DNA of 32,233 nucleotides from NCBI GenBank assembly GCA_017639935.1, contig JAGFWP010000023.1, forward strand, positions 1 through 32,233. Direction: 5' to 3'. Below the pieces are notes generated by a model that was not told where the DNA came from, did not search any database, and was given only the letters and a program-made list of their open reading frames with translations. Positions 15,571 to 22,856 of the stretch are shown here, in pieces; within the stretch, counting starts at the first letter, position 1, and every line of letters begins with the position of its first letter. Source of the DNA: Pelagibacteraceae bacterium (lineage in GTDB: Bacteria > Pseudomonadota > Alphaproteobacteria > HIMB59 > GCA-002718135). Made by a program: the position numbers and the translations under genes.

Positions 15571-16640
15571 TTTGATTTTTTAAATTCTAATTTGTATTTA
15601 ACTAAAAAATCTGCCCCTAATAAATAAAAAAGAACTAAACCTTGAAACAAAAAACCTACCGCTGCTGGTATTTGCATAAACAATTGAGCATCCTCTGCGC
15701 CTAAATAAGTTAAAGCAATTATTAATGAAGCAAAAATTATTCCTAAAGGATGCAATCTTCCTAAAAATGCAACAATGATAGCAGTAAAACCATAATTAGG
15801 GGAAATATCCCTATATAACAATCCTATTGGACCAGAAACTTCTGCTAAGCCTGCAATTCCTGCAAATGCTCCGCAAATACCAAAAGCTATATAAATAAGA
15901 ATTTTTTGATTAAATCCTGCATAACGTGCTGCTATTGGACTAAACCCAGATACTTTAAGTTGAAAACCAAATATTGTTTTTGCAAAAACAAACCAAGAAA
16001 TAAAAACCAGAATTAAAGTTATAATTAAACCTATATGAATTCTTAGACCTTCAAAAAGTAAAGGCATCCTACCTGAATCACTGAAAGGCCTAGTTTTAGG
16101 AAAACTGTATCCCTCAGGATCTCTCCAAGGTCCTACAACTAAATAATCTAAAATTAATAAAGCAACATAAACCAACATTAAGCTAGTGAGTATTTCATTA
16201 GTATTAAATTTATTTTTTAATAGTGCTGGTATCATTGCCCAAACAGCACCTCCAATGGCTCCTCCAATAATCATTAATGGAAGTAACCAAAAACTATTCG
16301 TATCATGAAAGTAAATTCCTATACCTCCACCAAATATAGCACCCATAGTAAGTTGGCCCTCGGCACCAATATTATAAATATTGTTTTTAAAACAAAATGC
16401 TAAACCGACGGCTATTAAAGCCAATGGAGTGGCTTTGACTAATAATTCTGAAATACCGTAAGCAGATGAAATTGGTGATATAAAAAAAATATGTAATGCA
16501 AAAAATGCATTGAAACCCATCAGCGAGAAAATAATAGCACCAGTTATTAATGTAAGTATAATAGCAATAATTGGTACTAATATATTCATTATATTTGATG
16601 ATTGCGGCCTTGAAACTATGGAAGGAAATAAATTAGTCAT
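15567..16640 (-). CDS. ABC importer permease 1 (NupB/YufP type)
   Basis: A 357-residue permease with about ten hydrophobic segments. The signature NIYNIGAEGQLTMGAIFGGG, residues roughly 87-106, is characteristic of the YufP-like half of BMP-linked importers. AARYAGFNQKILIYIAFGICGAFAGIAG is the second conserved region, including the cytoplasmic coupling loop. Its ATG at 16640 is preceded by a strong GGAGG and overlaps the ATPase gene by 8 nt; it is coupled by ATGA to permease 2. It forms the heterodimeric channel for the importer. Confidence 0.92.
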   Translation of the reverse strand: MTNLFPSIVSRPQSSNIMNILVPIIAIILTLITGAIIFSLMGFNAFFALHIFFISPISSAYGISELLVKATPLALIAVGLAFCFKNNIYNIGAEGQLTMGAIFGGGIGIYFHDTNSFWLLPLMIIGGAIGGAVWAMIPALLKNKFNTNEILTSLMLVYVALLILDYLVVGPWRDPEGYSFPKTRPFSDSGRMPLLFEGLRIHIGLIITLILVFISWFVFAKTIFGFQLKVSGFSPIAARYAGFNQKILIYIAFGICGAFAGIAGLAEVSGPIGLLYRDISPNYGFTAIIVAFLGRLHPLGIIFASLIIALTYLGAEDAQLFMQIPAAVGFLFQGLVLFYLLGADFLVKYKLEFKKSK

Positions 16641-18138
16641 TTTTTCCTCCCATTAATAATCCCAATTTAGTGATATCAATTTCTTTAGTAATAAAAGATT
16701 CAGATAAACTCCCATCATAAATAACTGCCATTCGATGTGTGATTTCAATCAATTCATCAACATCTTGAGATAAAACTATGATTGAAGTTCCATTTTTTGC
16801 AAGATTAATAAGTGATTGTCTTATTGAATATTCTGCTCCTGCATCAATTCCCCATGTAGGATGAGAAATAATTAATAATTTTGGGTTGGATGAAATTTCT
16901 CTTCCAATTACAAATTTTTGTAAATTCCCACCGGATAAGCTGGAGGCTTTAGCATCAGATCCAGGTGTAACAACATTAAAATTATTAATCACTTCTTTAG
17001 CATAATCTTCAATAAAATTATTATTAAGTATCCCGTGATTTGAAAAATTATTATTTGGAAATTGACTTAACAATATGTTTTCAGAAAGTGTTAGTTCTGG
17101 AACCGCGCTGTGCCCTAATCTGTTTTCAGGAACAAAAGCTATAGATAAATCCCTTCTCTTTTGGGGATTAAAAGATTCAATATTAGTTTTTTTAAAAATT
17201 ATTTCACCAGAGTCTATAGTACAATTTTCACCTATCAAGATGTCCATTAGTTCAGATTGTCCATTGCCAGCAACTCCGGCAATACCAAAAATTTCACCTT
17301 CTTTAACTTCAAATGATATATTTTTTAAGTCCGTAAAAAAAGGATCGGCAAATGAACAAGAAATTTTACTAGCTTTAAAATTAATAAAATCATTAATATG
17401 AGTGTAATCTGTCTGTAACTCATCAAGCCTTTCTCCTAACATTTTTGTAGCAAGACTTTTAGCAGTTTGGTTTTCCGTAGAACATGAGTCAATAACTTCA
17501 CCATTTCTCATTATTGTTACTTCATTACATAAGGTTATAACTTCCTCTAATTTATGAGTAATATAAAGAATTGTTCTTCCTTCTTTTACAAGAGCATTAA
17601 GTGTTTTAAAAAGGGTTTGAACTTCTTGAGGTGTTAAAACAGACGTTGGTTCATCCATTATTAATAACTGTGGATCCTGCAAAAGAATTCTAACGATTTC
17701 TACTCGTTGTTTCTCTCCAGCAGAAAGAGAGGTAATAGGCGCTTCTAGATCTAAAGGTAAATTATATTTTGAAGAAATATCTTCAAGTTGTTGCCGCAAT
17801 TCTGAATAAGAGATATTTTCATCTATACCTAAAATAAGATTATCTCTAACTGTTAGTGATTCAAAAAGTGAAAAATGCTGAAAAACCATTCCTATACCTT
17901 TTTTGCGTGCATCTGATGGGGAAGTAATATTTAAAATTTCATTATTAAAATTAATATGCCCTTCATCTGAATCAAGCAAACCATAAAGAACTTTTACTAA
18001 TGTAGATTTTCCTGCCCCATTTTCACCTAACAAAGCATGAACTGAAGATTTATTAATATTAAAAGAAACTTTATTATTAGCAATAACTCTTGGAAATTTT
18101 TTAGTTATATTATTAAATTCAATAAGAGATTCATTCAT
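16633..18138 (-). CDS. ABC importer ATP-binding protein with two ABC domains (NupA/YufO type)
   Basis: A 501-residue protein of two fused nucleotide-binding domains, the usual form for BMP-linked and sugar importers. Domain 1 has Walker A GENGAGKST (about 38-46), the signature LSAGEKQRVEI and Walker B LLIMDEPTS. Domain 2 has a degenerate Walker A (AGVAGNGQSE), signature LSGGNLQKFV and a Walker B with the divergent LLIISHPTWGID, in which the catalytic Glu is replaced by His. That domain is therefore expected to be weak or inactive in hydrolysis, which is common in this family. It powers the two permeases. It overlaps allA by 8 nt, so import and degradation genes are on one transcript. Confidence 0.93.
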   Translation of the reverse strand: MNESLIEFNNITKKFPRVIANNKVSFNINKSSVHALLGENGAGKSTLVKVLYGLLDSDEGHINFNNEILNITSPSDARKKGIGMVFQHFSLFESLTVRDNLILGIDENISYSELRQQLEDISSKYNLPLDLEAPITSLSAGEKQRVEIVRILLQDPQLLIMDEPTSVLTPQEVQTLFKTLNALVKEGRTILYITHKLEEVITLCNEVTIMRNGEVIDSCSTENQTAKSLATKMLGERLDELQTDYTHINDFINFKASKISCSFADPFFTDLKNISFEVKEGEIFGIAGVAGNGQSELMDILIGENCTIDSGEIIFKKTNIESFNPQKRRDLSIAFVPENRLGHSAVPELTLSENILLSQFPNNNFSNHGILNNNFIEDYAKEVINNFNVVTPGSDAKASSLSGGNLQKFVIGREISSNPKLLIISHPTWGIDAGAEYSIRQSLINLAKNGTSIIVLSQDVDELIEITHRMAVIYDGSLSESFITKEIDITKLGLLMGGKND

Positions 18139-18625
18139 AATTTAAAAATACATTATCGTTATTTTGAAAATTATAAATTTCAAGATTATTTTCTGAATCT
18201 TTTTTATCAATTGTTAAAAAATTAGAATTTTCAATTGCAATAAGAGGATAATGCCAAACTTTGGGTTTAAAGTTTATGCCTTCACCTGGAAAAATGTGAA
18301 ATGCTTCAATTAAATTTATATCTGGCTTAACTGAAACAGGAGCTACAACAACAATAAAGCTGGTTTTTTGCAACGGAATGAAAGCTTGTGAACTTAAAGG
18401 ATGATTTTCAAGCATATTAATTTCTAGAGGGAAAGTTCTTTGAATTGATTTAAAGATATTCACCCTGCATTCTTTATCTTCACCATAAATTTCAATATTT
18501 ACTAGATCGTAAAAACCCTGTGTAGTTTCATTATTTATATCTTGAGAGTCCATGTTTTCAGTAGAAATTAATTGCCCGAATTGAGAAAAGTTATTATTTG
18601 AAATTTTATTAATTTGCAAATTCAT
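18131..18625 (-). CDS. allA: Ureidoglycolate lyase
   Basis: A 164-residue cupin-fold protein in the AllA family. It splits ureidoglycolate to glyoxylate and urea, the last step of the pathway encoded here. Recognisable stretches are FSQFGQLI (N-terminus), ENHPLSSQAFIPL, the conserved H-P-x-S-Q-A-F-I-P-L segment, and KPKVWHYPLIAI with the second conserved His. The start is ATG 18625 (MNLQINKISN); the frame stays open upstream to 18673, but that would run into the allantoicase gene, which ends at 18630. It lies 4 nt after alc and overlaps the ABC ATPase gene by 8 nt. Close agreement with known AllA length (about 160-170). Confidence 0.9.
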   Translation of the reverse strand: MNLQINKISNNNFSQFGQLISTENMDSQDINNETTQGFYDLVNIEIYGEDKECRVNIFKSIQRTFPLEINMLENHPLSSQAFIPLQKTSFIVVVAPVSVKPDINLIEAFHIFPGEGINFKPKVWHYPLIAIENSNFLTIDKKDSENNLEIYNFQNNDNVFLNYE

Positions 18626-18629
18626 GAAA

Positions 18630-19619
18630 CTATTTAATTTTTCCAAAAACTCGAAAACGAGATATTCCACCATCAGGATATATATTTAATTTAATAAAAT
18701 TATATTTTTTATAAAATTTCTTTAACATTTTTATTTTTAGCGAATTATCGGGTTTAAGTTTTGTTTTTGTGATTATAGTTTTCCATTTTTTGCTATTTTT
18801 TATAATTGAATTAATAGATTTTTTTTTATTATTATTGACCCCCTGAATGGAAAAACTATCCGGGTAATTGCCTTTAAAGTAATGGGTGTTAATTTCAAAC
18901 GATATAGGATACCCACTAATTCCTAGTTTTAAAAGAACCCAGTCATAACCCTTGCCCCTTCTTCTTCGAGTTTCCCAACCATTGCCCATATTCTTCGATT
19001 TACTAGGCAGTAATATATTATTAGCATTACCAAAATGCTCATCGCTGCATGCAACTACTTGAGATCCGTTAATTACACTTGCTAAATCTATAATATTTTT
19101 ATTAGAAATTTTTTGTAATGAAAGATCAATGTCTCCAAAAAGTCTGAGTCTGGCAACTCCTCCATCAGGAAAAATATTTAAACGAACAAAATTGAAAGTT
19201 TTTAAAGATTTAGATTTTAAAATATTGCTTTGATTGGGTTTTATTTTATTTTTTTTAGCGATCTTGAACCATTTGACATTTTTTAAATTGCTATTTTTCG
19301 AAAAACATCCTTCTAGTTCAGCATATTCAGGCTGATTACCATTGAAAAAAGTTGTATCAACATCAACAAGTTTTATTATTCCTGGCTTACCTAACTTAAT
19401 TATAACATTGTCATTGCCTTTTGATCTTCTTCTTCTTGTTTCCCATCCATCCATCCATTTACCGTGACTGTCAAAAACATTTTCTTTAAAAATAGGGGGT
19501 GAAGAGTTAATAATTCTTCTAGCAGAAGCAAAAAACTCATCTGTGCATCTAACAATTTTAGTTCCTAATAAGGGATTAGCCAAATCTGTTGTGTTTTTTA
19601 TAATATATTTATTATTCAT
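18630..19619 (-). CDS. alc: Allantoicase
   Basis: A 329-residue hydrolase that converts allantoate to ureidoglycolate and urea. The protein is an internal duplication, as known for allantoicase: the segment DGWETRRRR(S)KG occurs near residues 58-70 and again as NGWETRRRRGKG near 214-226, each followed by a V(I/L)(I/L)KLG strand. PDGG(V/I)(A/S)R(L/F)R(L/V)FG closes each half (near 152 and the C-terminus). The start used is ATG 19619, since the longer frame starts with TTG 19622. It overlaps the OHCU decarboxylase gene by 8 nt. Length is normal for bacterial and eukaryotic allantoicases. Many bacteria use AllC at this step; here the urea-releasing route is used instead. Confidence 0.95.
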   Translation of the reverse strand: MNNKYIIKNTTDLANPLLGTKIVRCTDEFFASARRIINSSPPIFKENVFDSHGKWMDGWETRRRRSKGNDNVIIKLGKPGIIKLVDVDTTFFNGNQPEYAELEGCFSKNSNLKNVKWFKIAKKNKIKPNQSNILKSKSLKTFNFVRLNIFPDGGVARLRLFGDIDLSLQKISNKNIIDLASVINGSQVVACSDEHFGNANNILLPSKSKNMGNGWETRRRRGKGYDWVLLKLGISGYPISFEINTHYFKGNYPDSFSIQGVNNNKKKSINSIIKNSKKWKTIITKTKLKPDNSLKIKMLKKFYKKYNFIKLNIYPDGGISRFRVFGKIK

Positions 19620-20121
19620 CAACTATCTCGTTTAATCTGAAATTAGCTATTTGTTTAACTTGATTTATAGATTCTTTTAATTCTTCTTCAATATTATCAT
19701 TTTGCAAGCGTCTTTCAAATTCCTCAATTATTAATGTTTTGTTCTGTCCTTTAACTGCAAATATGAAGGGTGTGTTAAATTTTGATTTAAATTCATTATT
19801 CAATTGATTAAAAAGCATAAATTCTTCTTCAGTACAAGTATCCAGACCTGCATTTTTTTGCTCATTCTGAGACATTTCTGTCATATCATTATTAATTTTA
19901 AATCTATTGCCCAAATCAGGATGATTTCTAATAATATTCATTTTATTCTCTTTGGTTAATTTATCAAATTCATTGATAAAAGTTTCGATTAACTGGTTTT
20001 TGTTTGTAAAAGGCCTCATCTTCTCAGCTGAAAGAGCTATTGATGAAGTTTTTTCAAAAATATTTTTAAAATTATTAATAAAAATGTCTGAAGACATTTC
20101 ATTTACATCTTTGATTCTCAT
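19612..20121 (-). CDS. uraD: OHCU decarboxylase
   Basis: A 169-residue all-helical protein of the UraD family, which decarboxylates 2-oxo-4-hydroxy-4-carboxy-5-ureidoimidazoline to (S)-allantoin. The conserved segments are present: AEKMRPF (with the family's R-P-F), RNHPDLG (the His-Pro-Asp-Leu that holds the catalytic His) and EQKNAGLDTCTEEEF (the S-x-x-E-Q-x-x-A-G-L motif). PFIFAVKGQNK in the C-terminal half matches the F-(V/I)-(V/F)-A-V-K-G signature. ATG 20121 lies directly next to the puuE stop, so the two are coupled. Fits the pathway position between HIU hydrolase and allantoinase. Confidence 0.94.
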   Translation of the reverse strand: MRIKDVNEMSSDIFINNFKNIFEKTSSIALSAEKMRPFTNKNQLIETFINEFDKLTKENKMNIIRNHPDLGNRFKINNDMTEMSQNEQKNAGLDTCTEEEFMLFNQLNNEFKSKFNTPFIFAVKGQNKTLIIEEFERRLQNDNIEEELKESINQVKQIANFRLNEIVDE

Positions 20122-21015
20122 TTATTGATAATTTTTATACCAGTGATCAGCTATCTCATCTCGTCTACAAATCCAAACATCCTTAAAATTTTGGATGTAA
20201 TCTAAAAATTTTAATAACGATTGCATTCTTCCAGGCCTTCCTATCAGCCTACAATGTAGCCCAACTGACATCATTTTAGGTTTATGCTCACCTTCTTTGT
20301 ACAAACAATCAAAAGAGTCTTTTAAGTATTGAAAAAACTGTTCACCACTATTAAACCCTTGGTTAGTGGCAAATCGCATATCATTGTTGTCTAAAGTATA
20401 AGGAACAATTAAATGTTTTTTATCTCCAACTTTCTCCCAATAAGGAAGATCATCACTATATGAATCGCTGTCATAAATAACATCGGTATTCTCTATAACA
20501 AGCCTTCTTGTATTTGGACTAGTTCTGCCAGCATACCAACCTTTAGGATATGAGCCAAAAATTTCTTTAATTATATTGTAAGATTTTAAAATATGATCTT
20601 TTTCAATTTTTTCATCTACAAACTGATAATCAATCCACCGGTACCCATGACTAGCTACTTCAAAATTAGAATCTTTTATTGCTGAACAAATTTCATTATT
20701 TTGTTGAAGAGCTAAACCAACTCCAAAAATTGTTAAGGGAAGTTTTCTTTCAATAAAATTATTGTAGATGCGCCAAAAGCCTCTTCGAGACCCATATTCA
20801 TAAATAGATTCCATATTCATATGTCTTCCGTCAACTGGTTGTGCTCCAATAATTTCTGAGAGAAATGTTTCCGAGTGTTGATCTCCATTAAGAACGCAAT
20901 TTTCCCCACCCTCTTCATAATTTAAAACAAATTGAAGAGCCAATTTTGCATTATTAGGCCAAACAATTTTAAAATCGTTTTTTCCGTATCCTAGAAAATT
21001 TCTTGGATTATTCAT
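20122..21015 (-). CDS. puuE: Allantoinase, PuuE type (polysaccharide-deacetylase fold)
   Basis: About 297 residues of the NodB/polysaccharide-deacetylase superfamily, in the PuuE branch that hydrolyses allantoin to allantoate. The N-terminal NNPRNFLGYGKNDFKIVWPN and LNYEEGGENCVLNGD are the PuuE-specific start and active-site region; ASHGYRWIDYQF carries the conserved H-G-Y-R-W of the fold. Metal-independent members exist in this branch. The start is ATG 21015, with GAGG 11 nt upstream; an earlier ATG at 21024 is only 2 nt from that site. It is the first gene of the minus-strand operon, read away from the HIU hydrolase gene on the other strand. Confidence 0.93.
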   Translation of the reverse strand: MNNPRNFLGYGKNDFKIVWPNNAKLALQFVLNYEEGGENCVLNGDQHSETFLSEIIGAQPVDGRHMNMESIYEYGSRRGFWRIYNNFIERKLPLTIFGVGLALQQNNEICSAIKDSNFEVASHGYRWIDYQFVDEKIEKDHILKSYNIIKEIFGSYPKGWYAGRTSPNTRRLVIENTDVIYDSDSYSDDLPYWEKVGDKKHLIVPYTLDNNDMRFATNQGFNSGEQFFQYLKDSFDCLYKEGEHKPKMMSVGLHCRLIGRPGRMQSLLKFLDYIQNFKDVWICRRDEIADHWYKNYQ

Positions 21016-21024
21016 CGTATACAT

Positions 21025-21072
21025 TGCCTCATTTAATATTTATTTAAATACTGTATAATTAAATTATATTTT
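21025..21072. promoter_or_regulatory. Divergent promoter region of the two purine operons
   Basis: A 48-nt gap between the outermost puuE start and the HIU hydrolase ATG must serve both operons. For the plus strand, TATAAT at 21054-21059 is a perfect -10 hexamer that would place the start of transcription about 7 nt from the ATG (21073), nearly leaderless. No good -35 is seen. ATTTAA and TTAAAT (21031-21036 and 21044-21049) form an inverted repeat 7 nt apart that could be an operator. No regulator gene is in the locus. The reading is tentative. Confidence 0.4.
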
Positions 21073-21429
21073 ATGTCGAACGGTTATTTAACTACACATG
21101 TATTAGATATTTATAATGGAACTCCTGGAAAAGGGATTAAAGGTGAAATTTACATAATTGAAAATAACAAAAAGAATAAAATTAAAGAATTTAATCTAAA
21201 TAATGAAGGGAGGTCAGAATCTCCTATTTTAAATAAAGAAGAGTTTAGAATTGGAAAGTATGAATTAGTTTTTTATTGCGGAGAATATTTTAAAAAATTC
21301 ACAAATATTAAAGAACCTTTTTTTATAGATGATGTAATAATACGATTTGGAATTAACGATACAGACCAGCATTATCATGTTCCTTTACTGGTTTCTCCAT
21401 GGAGTTATTCAACTTATAGAGGAAGTTGA
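21073..21429 (+). CDS. uraH: 5-Hydroxyisourate hydrolase (transthyretin-like)
   Basis: A 118-residue transthyretin-like enzyme that hydrolyses 5-hydroxyisourate, the product of urate oxidation, to OHCU. It has LTTHVLDIYNGTPGKG (6-21, catalytic His9 and the L-D-x-x-x-G-x-P-A/G motif), HYHVPLLVSPWSYSTYRGS at the C-terminus, with the second active-site His and the diagnostic YRGS ending. Cytosolic; no signal peptide. First gene of the plus-strand operon, overlapping xdhA by one base (TGATG). All catalytic elements are present and the length matches the family. Confidence 0.96.
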   Translation: MSNGYLTTHVLDIYNGTPGKGIKGEIYIIENNKKNKIKEFNLNNEGRSESPILNKEEFRIGKYELVFYCGEYFKKFTNIKEPFFIDDVIIRFGINDTDQHYHVPLLVSPWSYSTYRGS

Positions 21430-22856
21430 TGCAAAATGAAATACAGTTTCTTCTTAATGAAGATGTTGTAAAAATAAATAATATTGACCCTAATACAACT
21501 GTTCTCAAATACTTAAGAGATTTAAAAAATCTTAGAGGCACAAAGGAAGGATGTGCTTCGGGTGATTGTGGCGCATGCACAGCTGTTACTGTTGAAATAG
21601 TTAAGGGTAGATTAGTCTATAGATCAATTAATACATGTATAATGTTTTTATATAGCCTGCATGGGAAACAACTGATTACAGTTGAGCATCTTAAAAAAAA
21701 TAACAAACTACATCCTGTGCAAAGATCAATGATTGATCACAATGGTTCTCAATGCGGTTTTTGTACTCCTGGTTTTATTATGTCAATGTTTTCTATGTTT
21801 AAAAATAGAGAACAAACTTCAAAAAAAAATATTGATAGATATTTAACTGGTAATTTATGTAGATGTACTGGTTATAAACCAATTAATCTCGCAACAAAGA
21901 ATATGTATTCTTATGGAAAGTCTGATCACTTTTATAAAAATGAAAAAAATATACTCAATAAATTAAAATCAATTAATCGACAAAACATTAAAATAAAATA
22001 TTTCAATAAAGAATTTTTTATTCCTTCTAATTTAATTGATCTTAAAGAAAACATAAAACAATATAACAATTGTAAATTCATATCAGGAGGAACGGACATA
22101 GCTTTAGAAGTAACTAAAAGGAGAAAAGATTTTGAATCTATTATTTATTTAGGAAATAACAAAGATTTAAAATATATAAAAATTGTCGATAAAAATATTG
22201 TCATTGGAGCCGCCACTCCAATTAACGATACATTAAATATTTTAAAAAAATATTATCCATCAATAGCAGAGATGTATTTTAGATTTGGCTCTTTACAAAT
22301 AAGAAATGTGGCTACAATTGGAGGAAATATTTCAAATGCTTCACCTATAGGAGATAGTGCGCCAGCTCTAATTTCTCTTGATTCATCTTTAATTATTGAA
22401 GGCAATAAAACAAGAACAGTAAAATTAAAAAATTTCTTTCTTAGTTATAAGAAAACACTTTTAAAAAATAATGAATTTATTAAAGAAATAATTATTCCTA
22501 TTGATAAAAAATCAATATTCAAATGTTACAAAATTTCAAAAAGATTTGACGATGATATTTCTTCTGTTTTTATGGCTATTAATTTAAAATTATACAATAA
22601 TTTAATTAATAAAATTGCAATTACTTATGGTGGAATGGCTGCTACCCCTAAAAGCGCACCAAATACCGAAAAATTCCTTAAAAGAAAAACATTCAGTTAT
22701 AAAAATATAATACTAGCAAAACAATATTTAGAAAGAGATTTCAAACCTCTTACTGATATGAGAGCCTCAAAAAATTACAGAAAAATAATTAGTCAAAACC
22801 TGTTGGAAAAATTTTATCTTGAATTAACTAATAATAAAAAAATTACGGTTAATTAA
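21429..22856 (+). CDS. xdhA: Xanthine dehydrogenase small subunit (FeS and FAD)
   Basis: A 475-residue protein with two [2Fe-2S] domains followed by an FAD domain. The plant-type cluster uses C42, C47, C50 and C70 (GCASGDCGACTAV and the distal Cys in INTC). The second uses C109, C112, C144 and C146 (QCGFCTPGF and GNLCRCTGY). The FAD domain starts near residue 180 with ISGGTDIALEV and later has QIRNVATIGGNI. It passes electrons from the Mo site in XdhB to NAD. Start taken at ATG 21429, coupled to the uraH stop as TGATG, rather than TTG 21426. Followed immediately by xdhB (TAATG). Standard three-gene xdhABC layout. Confidence 0.95.
   Translation: MQNEIQFLLNEDVVKINNIDPNTTVLKYLRDLKNLRGTKEGCASGDCGACTAVTVEIVKGRLVYRSINTCIMFLYSLHGKQLITVEHLKKNNKLHPVQRSMIDHNGSQCGFCTPGFIMSMFSMFKNREQTSKKNIDRYLTGNLCRCTGYKPINLATKNMYSYGKSDHFYKNEKNILNKLKSINRQNIKIKYFNKEFFIPSNLIDLKENIKQYNNCKFISGGTDIALEVTKRRKDFESIIYLGNNKDLKYIKIVDKNIVIGAATPINDTLNILKKYYPSIAEMYFRFGSLQIRNVATIGGNISNASPIGDSAPALISLDSSLIIEGNKTRTVKLKNFFLSYKKTLLKNNEFIKEIIIPIDKKSIFKCYKISKRFDDDISSVFMAINLKLYNNLINKIAITYGGMAATPKSAPNTEKFLKRKTFSYKNIILAKQYLERDFKPLTDMRASKNYRKIISQNLLEKFYLELTNNKKITVN

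Noticed and set aside
18955-19445. Near-identical DNA in the two allantoicase halves as a repeat element
   Set aside because: Explained by the known internal duplication of allantoicase (WETRRRR segments), not by a mobile or regulatory repeat.
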